NCBI GenBank assembly: GCA_001949185.1
Contig: BDGG01000022.1
Coordinates: 1-64,000 of the forward strand
Direction: 5' to 3'
Length of the DNA stretch: 64,000 nt
From: Ramazzottius varieornatus
Lineage: Eukaryota > Tardigrada > Eutardigrada > Parachela > Ramazzottiidae
Shown: piece after piece, positions 34,081 through 44,500 of the stretch
Position numbering within the stretch: position 1 is the first letter of the stretch
How the letters are laid out: the number at the start of each line of letters is the position of its first letter
The notes under the pieces: generated by a model
What the model was told of the DNA's origin: nothing
Seen by the model: the letters and a program-made list of their open reading frames with translations, nothing else
Database searches by the model: none
Program-made: the position numbers and the translations under genes

Positions 34081-34881
34081 CTATCCGTAGTAAAAACCAG
34101 GATACTGATTTCCCCACGCAGTGGGCGCCACCTGCCCAACGGCAGTTCCTTGTCCGTATCCGTTACCTTGATTGCCAGAAAAGGCCACGTTATTGGTGAA
34201 GGCCTGCGAATATCCGTTGTACGAGGGCAGGAGTGTGTTGGCGTTGCCACCGCCGTAACCGATACCACCGTATACCCCACCGAAGCCATTACCGTTACCC
34301 GCACCGTTACCACCCGAACCGGTTGACACGATGGTGTTGGACAACTGCTGCCCGATACCGTTTAGTCCGTAACCAAATGCCAAGCCGTAGGCGTAATCGA
34401 TGGGGTTCCGTAGATCGTAGGGATGAAGGTTGGCCGAGAAAGACAGGCCGCCACCGTACCCCAAGCTGGGTGGTGTGAACCCGATGGAGCGGGATGGTCC
34501 ATAAAGAGACGATGCTGGAGCTGCTTCACTCGCTAAAATGAACAAACACACAGTATAGGGGCACTGAACCGCAACACTTCCATATCAAATTCTAGGAGTA
34601 AAAAGTTGTAAAACTGTAGATAAACTTCCGTAAGTCGTACAGAGCGAACTAACGGATATTGAAGCTCGGCAAACAGCCGCGACAATATTGATACCCCAAG
34701 TGGCGCATGTTGACAGTGTGACTGGCTGTAGGCGTGCGCCACTGTGACAAACGATGTTGGTTTGTTTGCCTAAGGTCCCATAATTATGCCTTGGACAGTT
34801 CCTACCTCGCAAAGCACTGAAAAGAACCAAGCACAGCACAGGAATAAGTCGGAAGAGCCCCCACAATTCCAAAAGATCCAT
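34081..34881 (-). CDS. Secreted glycine/asparagine/tyrosine-rich protein
   Basis: Two exons (34806-34881 and 34081-34532) join in phase, giving 175 aa. The first exon encodes a hydrophobic leader (LIPVLCLVLFSALR), followed by ASEAAPASS, a likely signal-peptidase region. The mature part has low complexity: GYGGGLSF, GGNGAGNGNGFGGVYGGIG, YGGGNANTLL, GNQGNGYGQG, and it ends NQYPGFYYG. No cysteines appear in the mature region. Such sequences occur in cuticular, eggshell and antimicrobial glycine-rich secreted proteins; nothing here discriminates. It lies just upstream of the secreted peroxidase on the same strand, and peroxidases cross-link tyrosine-rich matrix proteins, but a functional link is only a suggestion. 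The intron holds a family A foldback. Confidence 0.8.
34663..34772. repeat. Family A foldback repeat, one hairpin
   Basis: Intact left terminus AGCTCGGCAAAC and right TTGTTTGCCTAAGG. Arms CCAAGTGGCGCATGTT / GGCGTGCGCCACTG. It lies in the single intron of the glycine-rich gene. Confidence 0.9.
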
Positions 34882-35460
34882 CGTTCCGTCACACAGTATT
34901 CCTCACAATTAGACAATCGCTGCAAGGTAATCTTCAAATTTAAACCTGTCAGATTTCGAAAACCACTCTACAACTTCAGTACACAAAAGACCAGCTCTTG
35001 ACGGAACACTTCCTGACTTTAATACGACCGACCAACGGTGACAGGAAGCTATGAATCAAAACGGATATTGCAAGTGAAAGCACCTTTCGCTTCCTGTCTT
35101 CGTACAGAAGTTTCGAGCAACCTTCTCATTGCTCATATTCAAACAAGGAAGTCCGCTACGGGCGAAACCGCAACCAGGAAGTTCTCATTTTGATTTTCTC
35201 AACTCACTCTTCTACTCTTGCACCAGTTCGCTTATGTAAAACCCCGATAGACGACCTTGAAACCAGGCACCACTAAACCTAAAACGTCAAATGAAAAAGT
35301 CAAACGATAGTACAGTTCAAGGTGAATCACAAATCACGAATTATTCACAACACTGTTACATAACAGATGCCGGAATTATACTTCCAGTTACCGGTGCAAA
35401 GCCTTAATTGCTACAATCATTACTTCAAGACGAAAAGTCGCACAGCGATAAAAGTCAAAC
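34882..35460. other. Intergenic stretch, nothing recognised
   Basis: About 580 bp, AT-rich, between the glycine-rich secreted gene and the cytochrome b561-domain gene, both minus strand. It presumably holds the promoter of the former and the 3' UTR of the latter. Confidence 0.5.
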
Positions 35461-36455
35461 CTATAGAGTGGAGGAGTCGCGCGGATCCGGCGTGGGTAGC
35501 GGTCCCTTGCCAAGAAGCTTGTAGAAGGCCCCACTTTCGTATACAGTCCAGCAGGCCCGAACGGCCAGCACGGTCGGATAGATCCACATGCCCGTAGCGT
35601 AGAGACTTTCATTCATTTTGTGCTTTGCAAACCAGATGGAATAGTTTGAGAAGAACATGGCGACGGAAGCGCACAGCATCAACGAAGCTGCGTTGACGGC
35701 ATGGTAGACCTGCAAAAACGAAAAAGTCGGTCAGTTCCGTGCCGGTACCCTCAGCCAAAGAGCGCGAAGCACAACCCGCTTGTCATACTCAGGGGTCTAT
35801 TCTAACAAAACTGTGCCGTAACCCCCTCAACCGGAAGTGGTGGTTTTTGTCTCTGGTTACCTTCATTTGGTAACTTCCGGGTGCCAACTTTGGTCTCAGA
35901 TCCGGATACATGATCATGAAACCACCGAGTGACTGGAAGAGAGCATAGACGAAAGTGCCCAGTCCGAACCAACTGTGAAACGTCTTGAGATGAGGACGAT
36001 TATTCATGTTTTTATTGATGTAGATGCAGGCCATGCCAACACCTGCCAGGATGACGGATACCGTCTGCAAAACGGCGTGGATCCTCACACGATTCTTGTA
36101 GGTAATGCTTCTTCCCAGAGCTGAGAGGCGGCTGATTTGCGTGAAGGCTTCGGGCATAATCAAACCAAACTGCAACGAAAAAACATTCTGAACATAGTCA
36201 AGCGAGCCCACTGCGGAATGTGTATCGTTCATGCCGTTTCAGGGTGACAGACTTACAGCTGCCGATGTGAGGAATGGGTGCCAGGAAAATAGATCTATAA
36301 AGATCACTTGAGATAAGAAAAGAGATACACTGGACAGCTGACTTTGGACGGTACTTACTTGTTCCAGGCTGGGCTAACTTCGCCACACAATACAGATGGA
36401 TGCATGCCAGGGAGAAGAAGCCCACTTGACGAAGAGTACTGTACACCGAACCCAT
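35461..36455 (-). CDS. Cytochrome b561-domain transmembrane protein (CYB561D1/D2-like)
   Basis: Members of this family carry electrons across membranes with two b haems. Exons 36359-36455, 36257-36294, 35861-36169 and 35461-35709 join in phase (693 nt, 230 aa). An N-terminal hydrophobic helix (VGFFSLACIHLYCVAKL) precedes NLFSWHPFLTSAA, the hallmark SWHP of the family. Further helices follow: HAVLQTVSVILAGVGMACI, HSWFGLGTFVYALFQSLGG and HAVNAASLMLCASVAMFFS. Four conserved histidines, in SWHP, RIHAVLQ, TFHSWFG and VYHAVN, are spaced as expected for the two haem-binding pairs, so the core looks intact. The C-terminus is short and hydrophilic. Length matches CYB561D2-type proteins (about 220 aa). 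No foldback repeat is present in its short introns. Confidence 0.9.
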
Positions 36456-38992
36456 CTTCCAGATTCCAAGTACGGCAGGAGGAACGAAGGCAACAGAGGA
36501 TCCGCAACGGGGAGCGAGTGAACTGGAAGTAAGGACTGAAGAAACGGAAAAGCAAGAAAAGTTTGAAAACTGGATTGTGGTTCAATCAAGCCGGATGCTT
36601 ATTTTCAAATCAATCGAGCAATCAGTGCGGTTTGGTCGTTTGGTTGTTGATCTGACTTCCGCTTAGACTATTAGACATGAGTCATACAGCTGTTGCGGGT
36701 TGCTGAATCATTCCTTGGTTATCGTAATAGAGCTCAAATGGTTAATTACCGAACGGCGACCCATTCCAGTGATTCCACTGAGGAAGAGAAAATCATTCAA
36801 GAGATAAATGTCGTCTTTTCCTCTATGTTATCAGAAAGCCCATCTTGCGGCTACCTGCTTGTCTTGTAAGCCGTAAGCCCCGTTGTGCTTTTGTACTGTT
36901 GATTGATGGGAAGTCCATTGTGTGGACCTCCACGTAACAACTTATTAATTTTCTGGTCGTCCTTTGAACACCTTTCTGCTGGTTCTGGCGAATGTAATCG
37001 ATTTGGTGTTGGTTTCGACAGCAGAATGTACGCTGGTTATCTTTATTACGATGCAGATGGCTGCTGCCTTCAGGTGCAGCGGAGAACTGTCTGCCAAGGC
37101 TCTTCGCTGTTCAACGTTTGCAAAATTAATAAGGCCTAAGTTACCACAAATCAGCAAACAGTACTGGTACTTGGACGTTGGAGAAAGCAAGGGCGGCAGC
37201 TCAAGTACGGCTCTCTACCACGCAAAAAGCACAAACTCAATACCCAATAGCAGACGAACCAGAAGCATCACTTGTTAGTTATGCAGAGTGTATATGGAAA
37301 CTAGCCGAGTCTCCTGAGACAATAATTACAGAGTGAGTCCAGTATAGTGATCAAGGTTTTGTCAATCAACTGCTAAATAAGCCCAGCTTTCATCGAACAC
37401 AGCTACAAGGCTGTGCCGCACCTGAGATCTCCAAAGTTTGATTGCTTGATACCGTCCGAAGCGGCATTGCATCAGACTTCAGCTGTTTCCGGTGATTCTG
37501 CTACCATCATCCGGTTATCTTCCGTTTCCTCGTTGTTCCTCTTGTCGGGCTGGATAACGGTGAGTTGCTGACCGTCCACAGCGTCGCCTTTAGGTTGGTA
37601 TCGGATCATTGGACTGACCAGGTCACTTCTGTTTCATGCTAACTGTCGATGCAACAATATCTTCGCTGCTGTTGTCTACTGTCCACTGCTGATATCCTTC
37701 GCGACTTTATCTATCTCGTCGACCTCTCCGGAGCTTCTCACAGCTCTCTTCTACGCCCTGGTCCACCTTTCTGTTTGTTTCTTGCAGGTATGTGAGGCTG
37801 AGCGGAGTTATCCACCGACAGTCTCGTTGTATACATGTGTGAGTCTGCTCTTTACGTGTATGGTGGTGCATGAGAGTTCTGGGTTTTAACTCCGGACGCG
37901 GCAAGAACCTACACTCACCCTGATACACACAGGCGCCCTCAGGGAGCGTGTCAATTGCTGCGCCCTGGTGTCTGTGCGGTGTATGTATGTGCGTGTCGTG
38001 TCTATACTAAAATGCCTGGTCTCTCATCGACCGGGATACAACTCGGGGAACGGACGCCGTAGCCATCCATGCACAGTCCTGTTTAGACTTTCTTAATAAA
38101 TTTAGAATTAACCTTGGTCCTTTCTTCTTTAAGTGGAAGCGCAAATGGCCTCCGCTTCTCCTGATACACTAAGAGCTTGCAAAGACTAAGCTGGCTTGGT
38201 GGTGTAATTACACCAGCTACTTTGGTGGATAGGCCCAAAAAATTTTTTACCAGTTAGGAAAGCGGTGCAATGGCTTGCTTTGAAAGCCCCGCACTGCAGG
38301 TAAGTACGATCGGAGGATTATTAGATCTTTGATGTCGGAGGAACCGCCATACACTCACCAGTAGGACGAGTAGCGAGAAACTTCGTCATGGAAGTGAGAT
38401 TTGAAGGTTTAGAGGGGAGTACAGTGCACTCGGGATCTTTGTCAAGTCTGGTGTAGTTACGAGTCGTTCCGGAGCGACTCGTAATTACACCGAAAGTGTA
38501 ATGTTTGGTGGAATGAATAGGCCAATCGCAAGGGTTATGGGTGGAGCCAATTACACCAGCGTTGTAATTCCACCAGCGGTGTAATCTATCTTTGTAAGCC
38601 CTTACTGTTCGTGGTTTATAACTTGGTTTTTAGTAGAGTGTGACGTCATCCAGTGCGATGGGTGTGTCGATGTCTCCAGGCTCTCGTCCAGTTAGCGTTC
38701 AGACTGCTGTTCGATGTTTTCGTTATTAATTTTGAATTAACCTTGACCACTATTATGAACCCACTCTGGTAATTATAAATGGGTCCGCTTTTAGTAAACA
38801 CGCAACAGTCCGTTTTCCACTGGATGCGCTTTCAGTCGGCCTCGAAAATTCATAGTCTCAGCTTCAGAGAGTTCTTCGTGACATTTCTCCTTTCCAGAGT
38901 CATGAAATGCAAGATGGCAGAAGAAATTAACAAAAACTTATCTGTTTGGAAGAGGGTAATGGTGTGGAATTGGGCCTTGTCGACTTGCCTGC
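36456..38992. other. Intergenic region with short palindromic repeats, no gene seen
   Basis: 2.5 kb between the b561-domain gene and CFAP96. Frames are short, without domains. The right-hand part (38201-38590) contains the GGTGTAATTACACC palindrome group. Confidence 0.5.
38201..38590. repeat. Family F palindromes: cluster of GGTGTAATTACACC elements
   Basis: A perfect 14-bp palindrome GGTGTAATTACACC is at 38201-38214. A 42-bp near-perfect palindrome is at 38450-38491, its left half GGTGTAGTTACGAGTCGTTC and its right half GGAGCGACTCGTAATTACACC-like. Single arms of the same motif are near 38490-38505, 38548-38575 and 38578-38585. Confidence 0.65.
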
Positions 38993-40720
38993 TCAGCTGT
39001 ACCAGGGCTTCTCCGGCGGCGCCACTGTCGTGACTGGTGGCGGAAAGCCGTTGGCCACTGAAGGTAGCTTCTGATACAAGGCCGGCCGGAACGTCTTGCC
39101 CTTCTTGCCTAAGCCTTCTTTCAGTTTGTCCAAAATTGGAAAAGGTTGTGACTTCTTGGTGTGTTCACTCCATACCAGTTCTTGCTTGTCGATCTTACGC
39201 AGATCCATTTGCCTACAACGAAAAAGACGTCAAGCAAGCAGGGCTTTTCACCCTTACAGCTGAAGTGTTACTTGGTCATGTTGGCCGTTGTGATAGGTGA
39301 AACCAGCATAGACTTTGGACCAGCGGGTGGAATGTAGGGATCAGCCAGCGTCTGCTTTCCGTGGAAGTCCGGTCGGAAAGGGTTGAAGGCCGAGATGTAG
39401 TTGCCGCCCAAATCTACTACGGGACTGAAGAGGCCCAGGTTCTTCATGTCATACATCTGAAACCAAGGAAGGACATTTCAGTCGAGGATGCTTTCGAAAT
39501 CAAGACGGTCTACACGGACCGGTTTGGGTCTTCCAGGTGGTCGGAAGGCCGCTGGGTTCTTGAATGTGGGTGTCGGTTTGGATGGTGCTTCTGGAGGCTC
39601 GGTGGGCGGGTTAGCCACTCTCCAGGGGTTCTTGTCAAAGTACAGGACACCTTGCTTGCCAAATGTCTTGTAGGGCTTTCGTCTCAAACGCCTGCTGTTC
39701 TCTGTCTCGGTTTCATCGTCCACTGTATCTTTCGTGATCGGTGGACCATCGTAGGGATCCTCTTCATGAATCGGATATTTACTCAACGTGTAATTATTCC
39801 ACCTGCAATGGCAAAATAACCATTCTAGCATCCAGTCTTTTTTTAAGTGTTAAACCTGAGCAGGTCAGTTTGATGAATAATATATGCAGCAGAGATCTCT
39901 TGGAGGGTTGAAATTCAGTTTATACGATAGCTTTCCCACATGGCGCACGCTGTTAGCTAGTAGCACGGGAGACGTGCGCCGTTTAGGAAAACGCTCTTGC
40001 TGAGTTTGCTTGGTTGTTTTCGTCATATGGCGCAAGTTTCAATGTTATTGTTTGAAAGCCTGCGCCACTTCGAACAACAATCTAATCGAATATCGCCCAC
40101 GATGCTTAGGTTCCACCGATAAAATAATCGTTAAGATTTTCGTGCACACCCGTAAGAGCCAAACTTGGGTGCACCAGCGACAAAGTCGGGATGGTAATGA
40201 TCCTTGGGTCCTCGTCCCTTCAGTTCGGCACTAAAGGCGTCGACCCGTCCGGCAAAAGTGCCATAGAAGGTGTTCTTGCCATTGGTCAAGATGCGTCCCT
40301 GTGGTGGCGCCCATCGTCCACCAATGTCCTTCTGCCGTTGCTCCATGTTGCGTTTGTGGCGGGCTCGCACCGGGTCGAAAGTGCCATCTCCCTCGAAGAT
40401 GCGTCGTTCTTCCTTGTCGAAGGCCCAGTCGCGTTTGGCCATCATCTTTTTGGGACCTCGACCCAGCATCTGCTTACCCTTCTCGGCCTCCGGCCGCAGC
40501 TTGGAGGCCGTCTCAAGATCGATCCAGGGAATGGGGGCCCGCATGCCCACCATGTCCAAGAAAAGGCCGGTGCGCTCCGTGTCACTACGTTTGGTCTTGT
40601 CGTGCGGCGCCTGCAAATCTGTCAATTTAGATGAAATTAGTCAACGTGGTGTCAGGCTTGGAACAAGAACAATCGGGCCAAACGAACCTTCAAGTTCGGG
40701 ATGCGCATGGTCGACGGCAT
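38993..40720 (-). CDS. CFAP96: CFAP96 (C4orf47/UPF0602) ciliary protein
   Basis: Homologues are cilia/flagella-associated proteins found near centrosomes and axonemes. Exons 40688-40720, 40150-40610, 39514-39802, 39272-39456 and 38993-39212 join in phase (1188 nt, 395 aa). Family landmarks in order: TERTGLFLDM near the N-terminus; KGKQMLGRGPKKM; RRIFEGDGTFDPVRARHK (cf. RIFEGEGY); FYGTFAGRVDAFSAELKG (cf. YYGTIGGPVPFFSAQSK); DDETETENSRR; then FNPFRPDFHGKQTLADPYIP and PPAGPKS (cf. HPPSGPKSRP). The exon 3 donor (CGT|GTAGAC at 39513) is the weakest choice and the end of that exon could shift slightly. Presence of this gene implies the organism makes a motile axoneme, for example in sperm. Intron 2 contains two family A hairpins. 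Confidence 0.85.
39925..40096. repeat. Family A foldback repeat, two hairpins
   Basis: Units CACATGGCGCACGCTG / GACGTGCGCCGTTTAGG and CATATGGCGCAAGTTTC / AAGCCTGCGCCACTTCG. It lies in CFAP96 intron 39803-40149. Confidence 0.8.
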
Positions 40721-41541
40721 CCTCGGTGATGATCAAGTATAACGTCCACTCGTATTTGCAAGCTGATCAAATTTCTTCTTTCCGAAAAGCCTTGCCGAAT
40801 ATTCTCTTTCGATTCAATTATAACACATGGCGCTATGAGACATCTTCGTTCATTTCGTCATCAGCAAAAGACTCAGAGAAGCCTATTGGCCATCTCTCGT
40901 CTAGGTTCTCCTTGGCCAAGAAAGATGAACTTTATCGTAGCAACTAGCTTCGGTTTTGTTACTCGTCGCCATCCCGACTTGGACCATTAAAGTGGGACAC
41001 GGATGTTTCGTTTCCAACAATCGTGGGCCGATATGGATATGGCGATCACGCGGCCAATTACGACCTATGTTATCAATGTATGCTCTTCATACGCTTTTGT
41101 GAATCATTTGGTTAAAAATCTGTATCAACCACTCGGGAGTACACTGCTAAACCTTCGAAGCAATAAAATCTCTCCTTTCAAATCTAAGAAATGTGTGTAA
41201 CCGGGTAGATAGCTTTGGACCGTCATAAATCAATGAGCAAAAGGGAAGAAACAAGAAGGAGAATAAAAGCCAGGGTTTGCCAATATATCATCTGGGAAGG
41301 CCATCATTAAAACTAGAAAGGCTGGGCCCCATCAGCCTAATGGCTTCTCCGCCCCTTTTTGCCTTTGACCTAAGACAGCTGGCCATTAGGCATCATTGTT
41401 ATTATTCAAGGATATGCCCATCGGACCAAAGACTGGGCGGGCAATCTCGCTGTCGGTCCGTCGAAGGTCGTCACCGAATGAAAGACTGCAAGTCACACAA
41501 ACAAAGGGGACTGATCAGAAACCTTTAGTGGATTGAAAGGA
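40721..41541. other. Intergenic region upstream of CFAP96
   Basis: About 820 bp between the CFAP96 start and the stop codon of the K+ channel gene. No domain-bearing frame was seen. It must contain the CFAP96 promoter. Confidence 0.5.
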
Positions 41542-44500
41542 CTAATGAGGGTACCTAAGGATGGAGGTGGAGCCAGGAAGGCACGAATGGTTGAGGGCGG
41601 AGAGGGAAACGCTTTTACGGCTATTGCGTCGCGAGTTAGCGGCGGTCGTCGAGAAAGACGTGCCGTCGCCGTCTTCTTCCAAGGGGATATTATCGTTCAG
41701 CGTCAGTAGTGGCTGACCCAGGTGATTAATCCCTCCATTAAAGATCCTGTGACAGAACACAAAAGAAAAGATATCCTCACACTGTGTAAATTACGGCAAA
41801 GTGTCAGACAGCTTACTTGGCAGCCATTTCTTCCTGGGCTTCCTTGCGCAGTTTATGCAGCAAGCCCATGAGGTAGTCGCGGTCTTTGTACAGTCGGCGG
41901 TAGACGTCAAACTTGTCCGAGACGAACGTCATGGGGATGGACCAGAAGACCAGGCCGATGACGGCGCAGATACTGCCCACCACCTTGCCCAGCGGCGTCA
42001 TGGGCACCACGTCGCCATAACCGATGGTCAGCATGGTGATCCAGGCCCAGTACATCCCCCGAGGTATCGAGGAGATGTGCTCGTCACCCCGACTATCCAC
42101 CTACAACAAACTGGTGTTTGATAAGTGGTTGAAGGATGTCATACGTATTCGCCCGGCACCTTTTGTGCCTTTGCCTGGTATGCAGGTACCTGTCTCCAAC
42201 TCAATGAAGTCAAGTAACGGATGCATCACGTACCCGCACACAGCAGAGCACTACACTAACTACAGGAAAGTATGCAGGTACGTGTCTCCAACTGGCTGAC
42301 CTAACGTTGCGTATGCCTCGGGGACCTGCATACAGCAGAGTGGAGCACTGACTAGCACACGACAGTATGTAGGTACAAAAAGACTGTTGTGGTGTCGACC
42401 TTGTAATCGAGTCCTAAGGCAACGCACCTCGGCGATGTAGGCAAAGGAGCCGAAGAGGACGGAGGCAATCAAGAGAAAGTAGACGGCCAAGCCTAGTTCG
42501 GCCCAGGTGGCACGCAAGATCTCGAAGATCATCTGGATACGGCGCGAGTGTCGGGAGAACTTGAAGAGGCGAACCAGCTTGATCAAGCGGATGGTGCGCA
42601 GGAGTCCCAGCGTGTTGACCACCACCAGCGTGCTGGACTCGCCCGAACACAGCTCGGCCACCGACACGAAGTAGGGCAGGATGGCCAGAAAGTCGACGAA
42701 ATTGAGGATGTTGGTCAGGAACTTGCGGCGGTGCGGACTGACGCTGAAGCGGACAATCAGCTCTAAGATGAACCACGTCACTACAAACATCGACACAAAA
42801 CATGGTCACAATCACTGTGCAGACTGCAAATGAATGTGGGTAGACAAGTCTGCGTCTCCCACTCAAGTTGCTAATGACACCGTCAATTTCTACGAATGTA
42901 TTGTAGAGGTTCAGTTACCGCAGAGAGTTTCGACAATGAAGAGTACAGCAGGTCCGGTGCAGCTTTCCGTGAAGAGTGTCCCGAAGGTCGGTCGAGTGAT
43001 GTTGCCGGCGCTGGTCACTATCACGTGCTCGTGGTGCTCCGTCGTGGCTGTACCGGCGCTTTGGTTCCCCCCAACGCTCCTCGTACAGTTCCACGTCTAC
43101 CAAAAAGAGTAGGGAAATGTACAACGTGGGCGCAACATGGCAAACGGGTCGAGGTTTAGCTGGGCTGGAGTATAATGCCAAGTGTTAACATGGCATAATG
43201 TGTGTGGACATTACCTGGAACTCTTCGAGTGTTTCGACACAAAAGACCAGGACGGAAGTGGAGGTGGCCAGGATGGAGATGGCGGCGATAACCTTGGCCA
43301 AGATGTTGTACTCGAGGTTCTCAAAGACGTGGAACCAGTACTTTTGACGGGGCGAGGCCGGCTCCGGCGTCTCGACGATAAAGATCCCCTCTTCTTCAAG
43401 CAGCGGGATAATCGCTTCTCTCCCAAGCTGAAAGAACTCCACCTCGTCGATGAAACGGCGCAGACCAACAAAGGCCGGCCGTTGCAGGATGCCGTTGGAT
43501 CGATAGTAGTAATGGATGGCCGGGAAAATGTCGGCGTTCCGCGGGAAAAAGTAAAACTTCTCTTTGGGGTTGTAGTACGGAGCGCGCTTTTGCGGCGAAC
43601 CAAGGAGAGAATTAGGAAACAGATCCAACTCGGAACTCTGCAACCACACCAGACAAACTAACCTATCAAACATTTTGACAAGTTCGTCTTTCCAAGTGGC
43701 GCATACTCCCAGCTATTAGTATCGATAACGTGCGCCACCTGGAAAACAGATGACTGGGCAATTTCCTTCGCCCAGGTGGCGCACGCTTCCGACTAACAAG
43801 AGTGGTAGAGTGCGCCAATTGAGAGAAACTGATCTTCTCGATTTCGTTTGACAAGCTCCCAATTTCCACAGTTTTCTGTGTGTGACTGTAAGTTCAAGTT
43901 TAGGACAATATTGTTCTGACATCGGTTTGACAATTGCACTTGATTAGGGAACGTTCCAGAGAAACTTTCGCGCATTGCACGAGGGAAATGAGGAGATAAT
44001 TTCATCAAAACACTGGGCCAACTTTTCCCGACATTCCTGCAAATATTTTGATGGCTCAAGGTCCACAATGGGTGAACTTGAGGGAGTTGTCGAATTGCCA
44101 GCCTTCGATCGATGAGAAGAATGCCAGCCACGTCGTCAAAAGTCGATATTGGATGATTGCATTTATGCTGGCCATATTTGCCTATTTAACTCGAGCACAC
44201 CGCTCAAAGCAAGGCAACGTTTACCAAGAACTCTCTCGGGGGTTTTCCACTTGCCTCCTTCAAGGAGGCCACACTACTTGACAGTCTCCCCCGAAGAGCC
44301 CATGAGAGGTTTCGCTGAATTCCCATTCTGCTACCATGTATTAAGTTATACACATATTTGCTCAAAGTCACGGTCACAAGGTTGACGGTTCGATTCCGTC
44401 CTTTAGTGTGTAAAATTCCGCTTTGGGAAATCCGACAATATTCAGGGACATTTCCGTAGTGGATTGGATGGTAAGAAAAGCAGGTCAGTTACGGTTGGTG

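Noticed and set aside
44386-44402. tRNA-like T-arm GACGGTTCGATTCCGTC.
   Set aside because: Only the T-arm fits. I could not find a matching acceptor stem, D-arm or anticodon arm in the preceding 60-70 bases.
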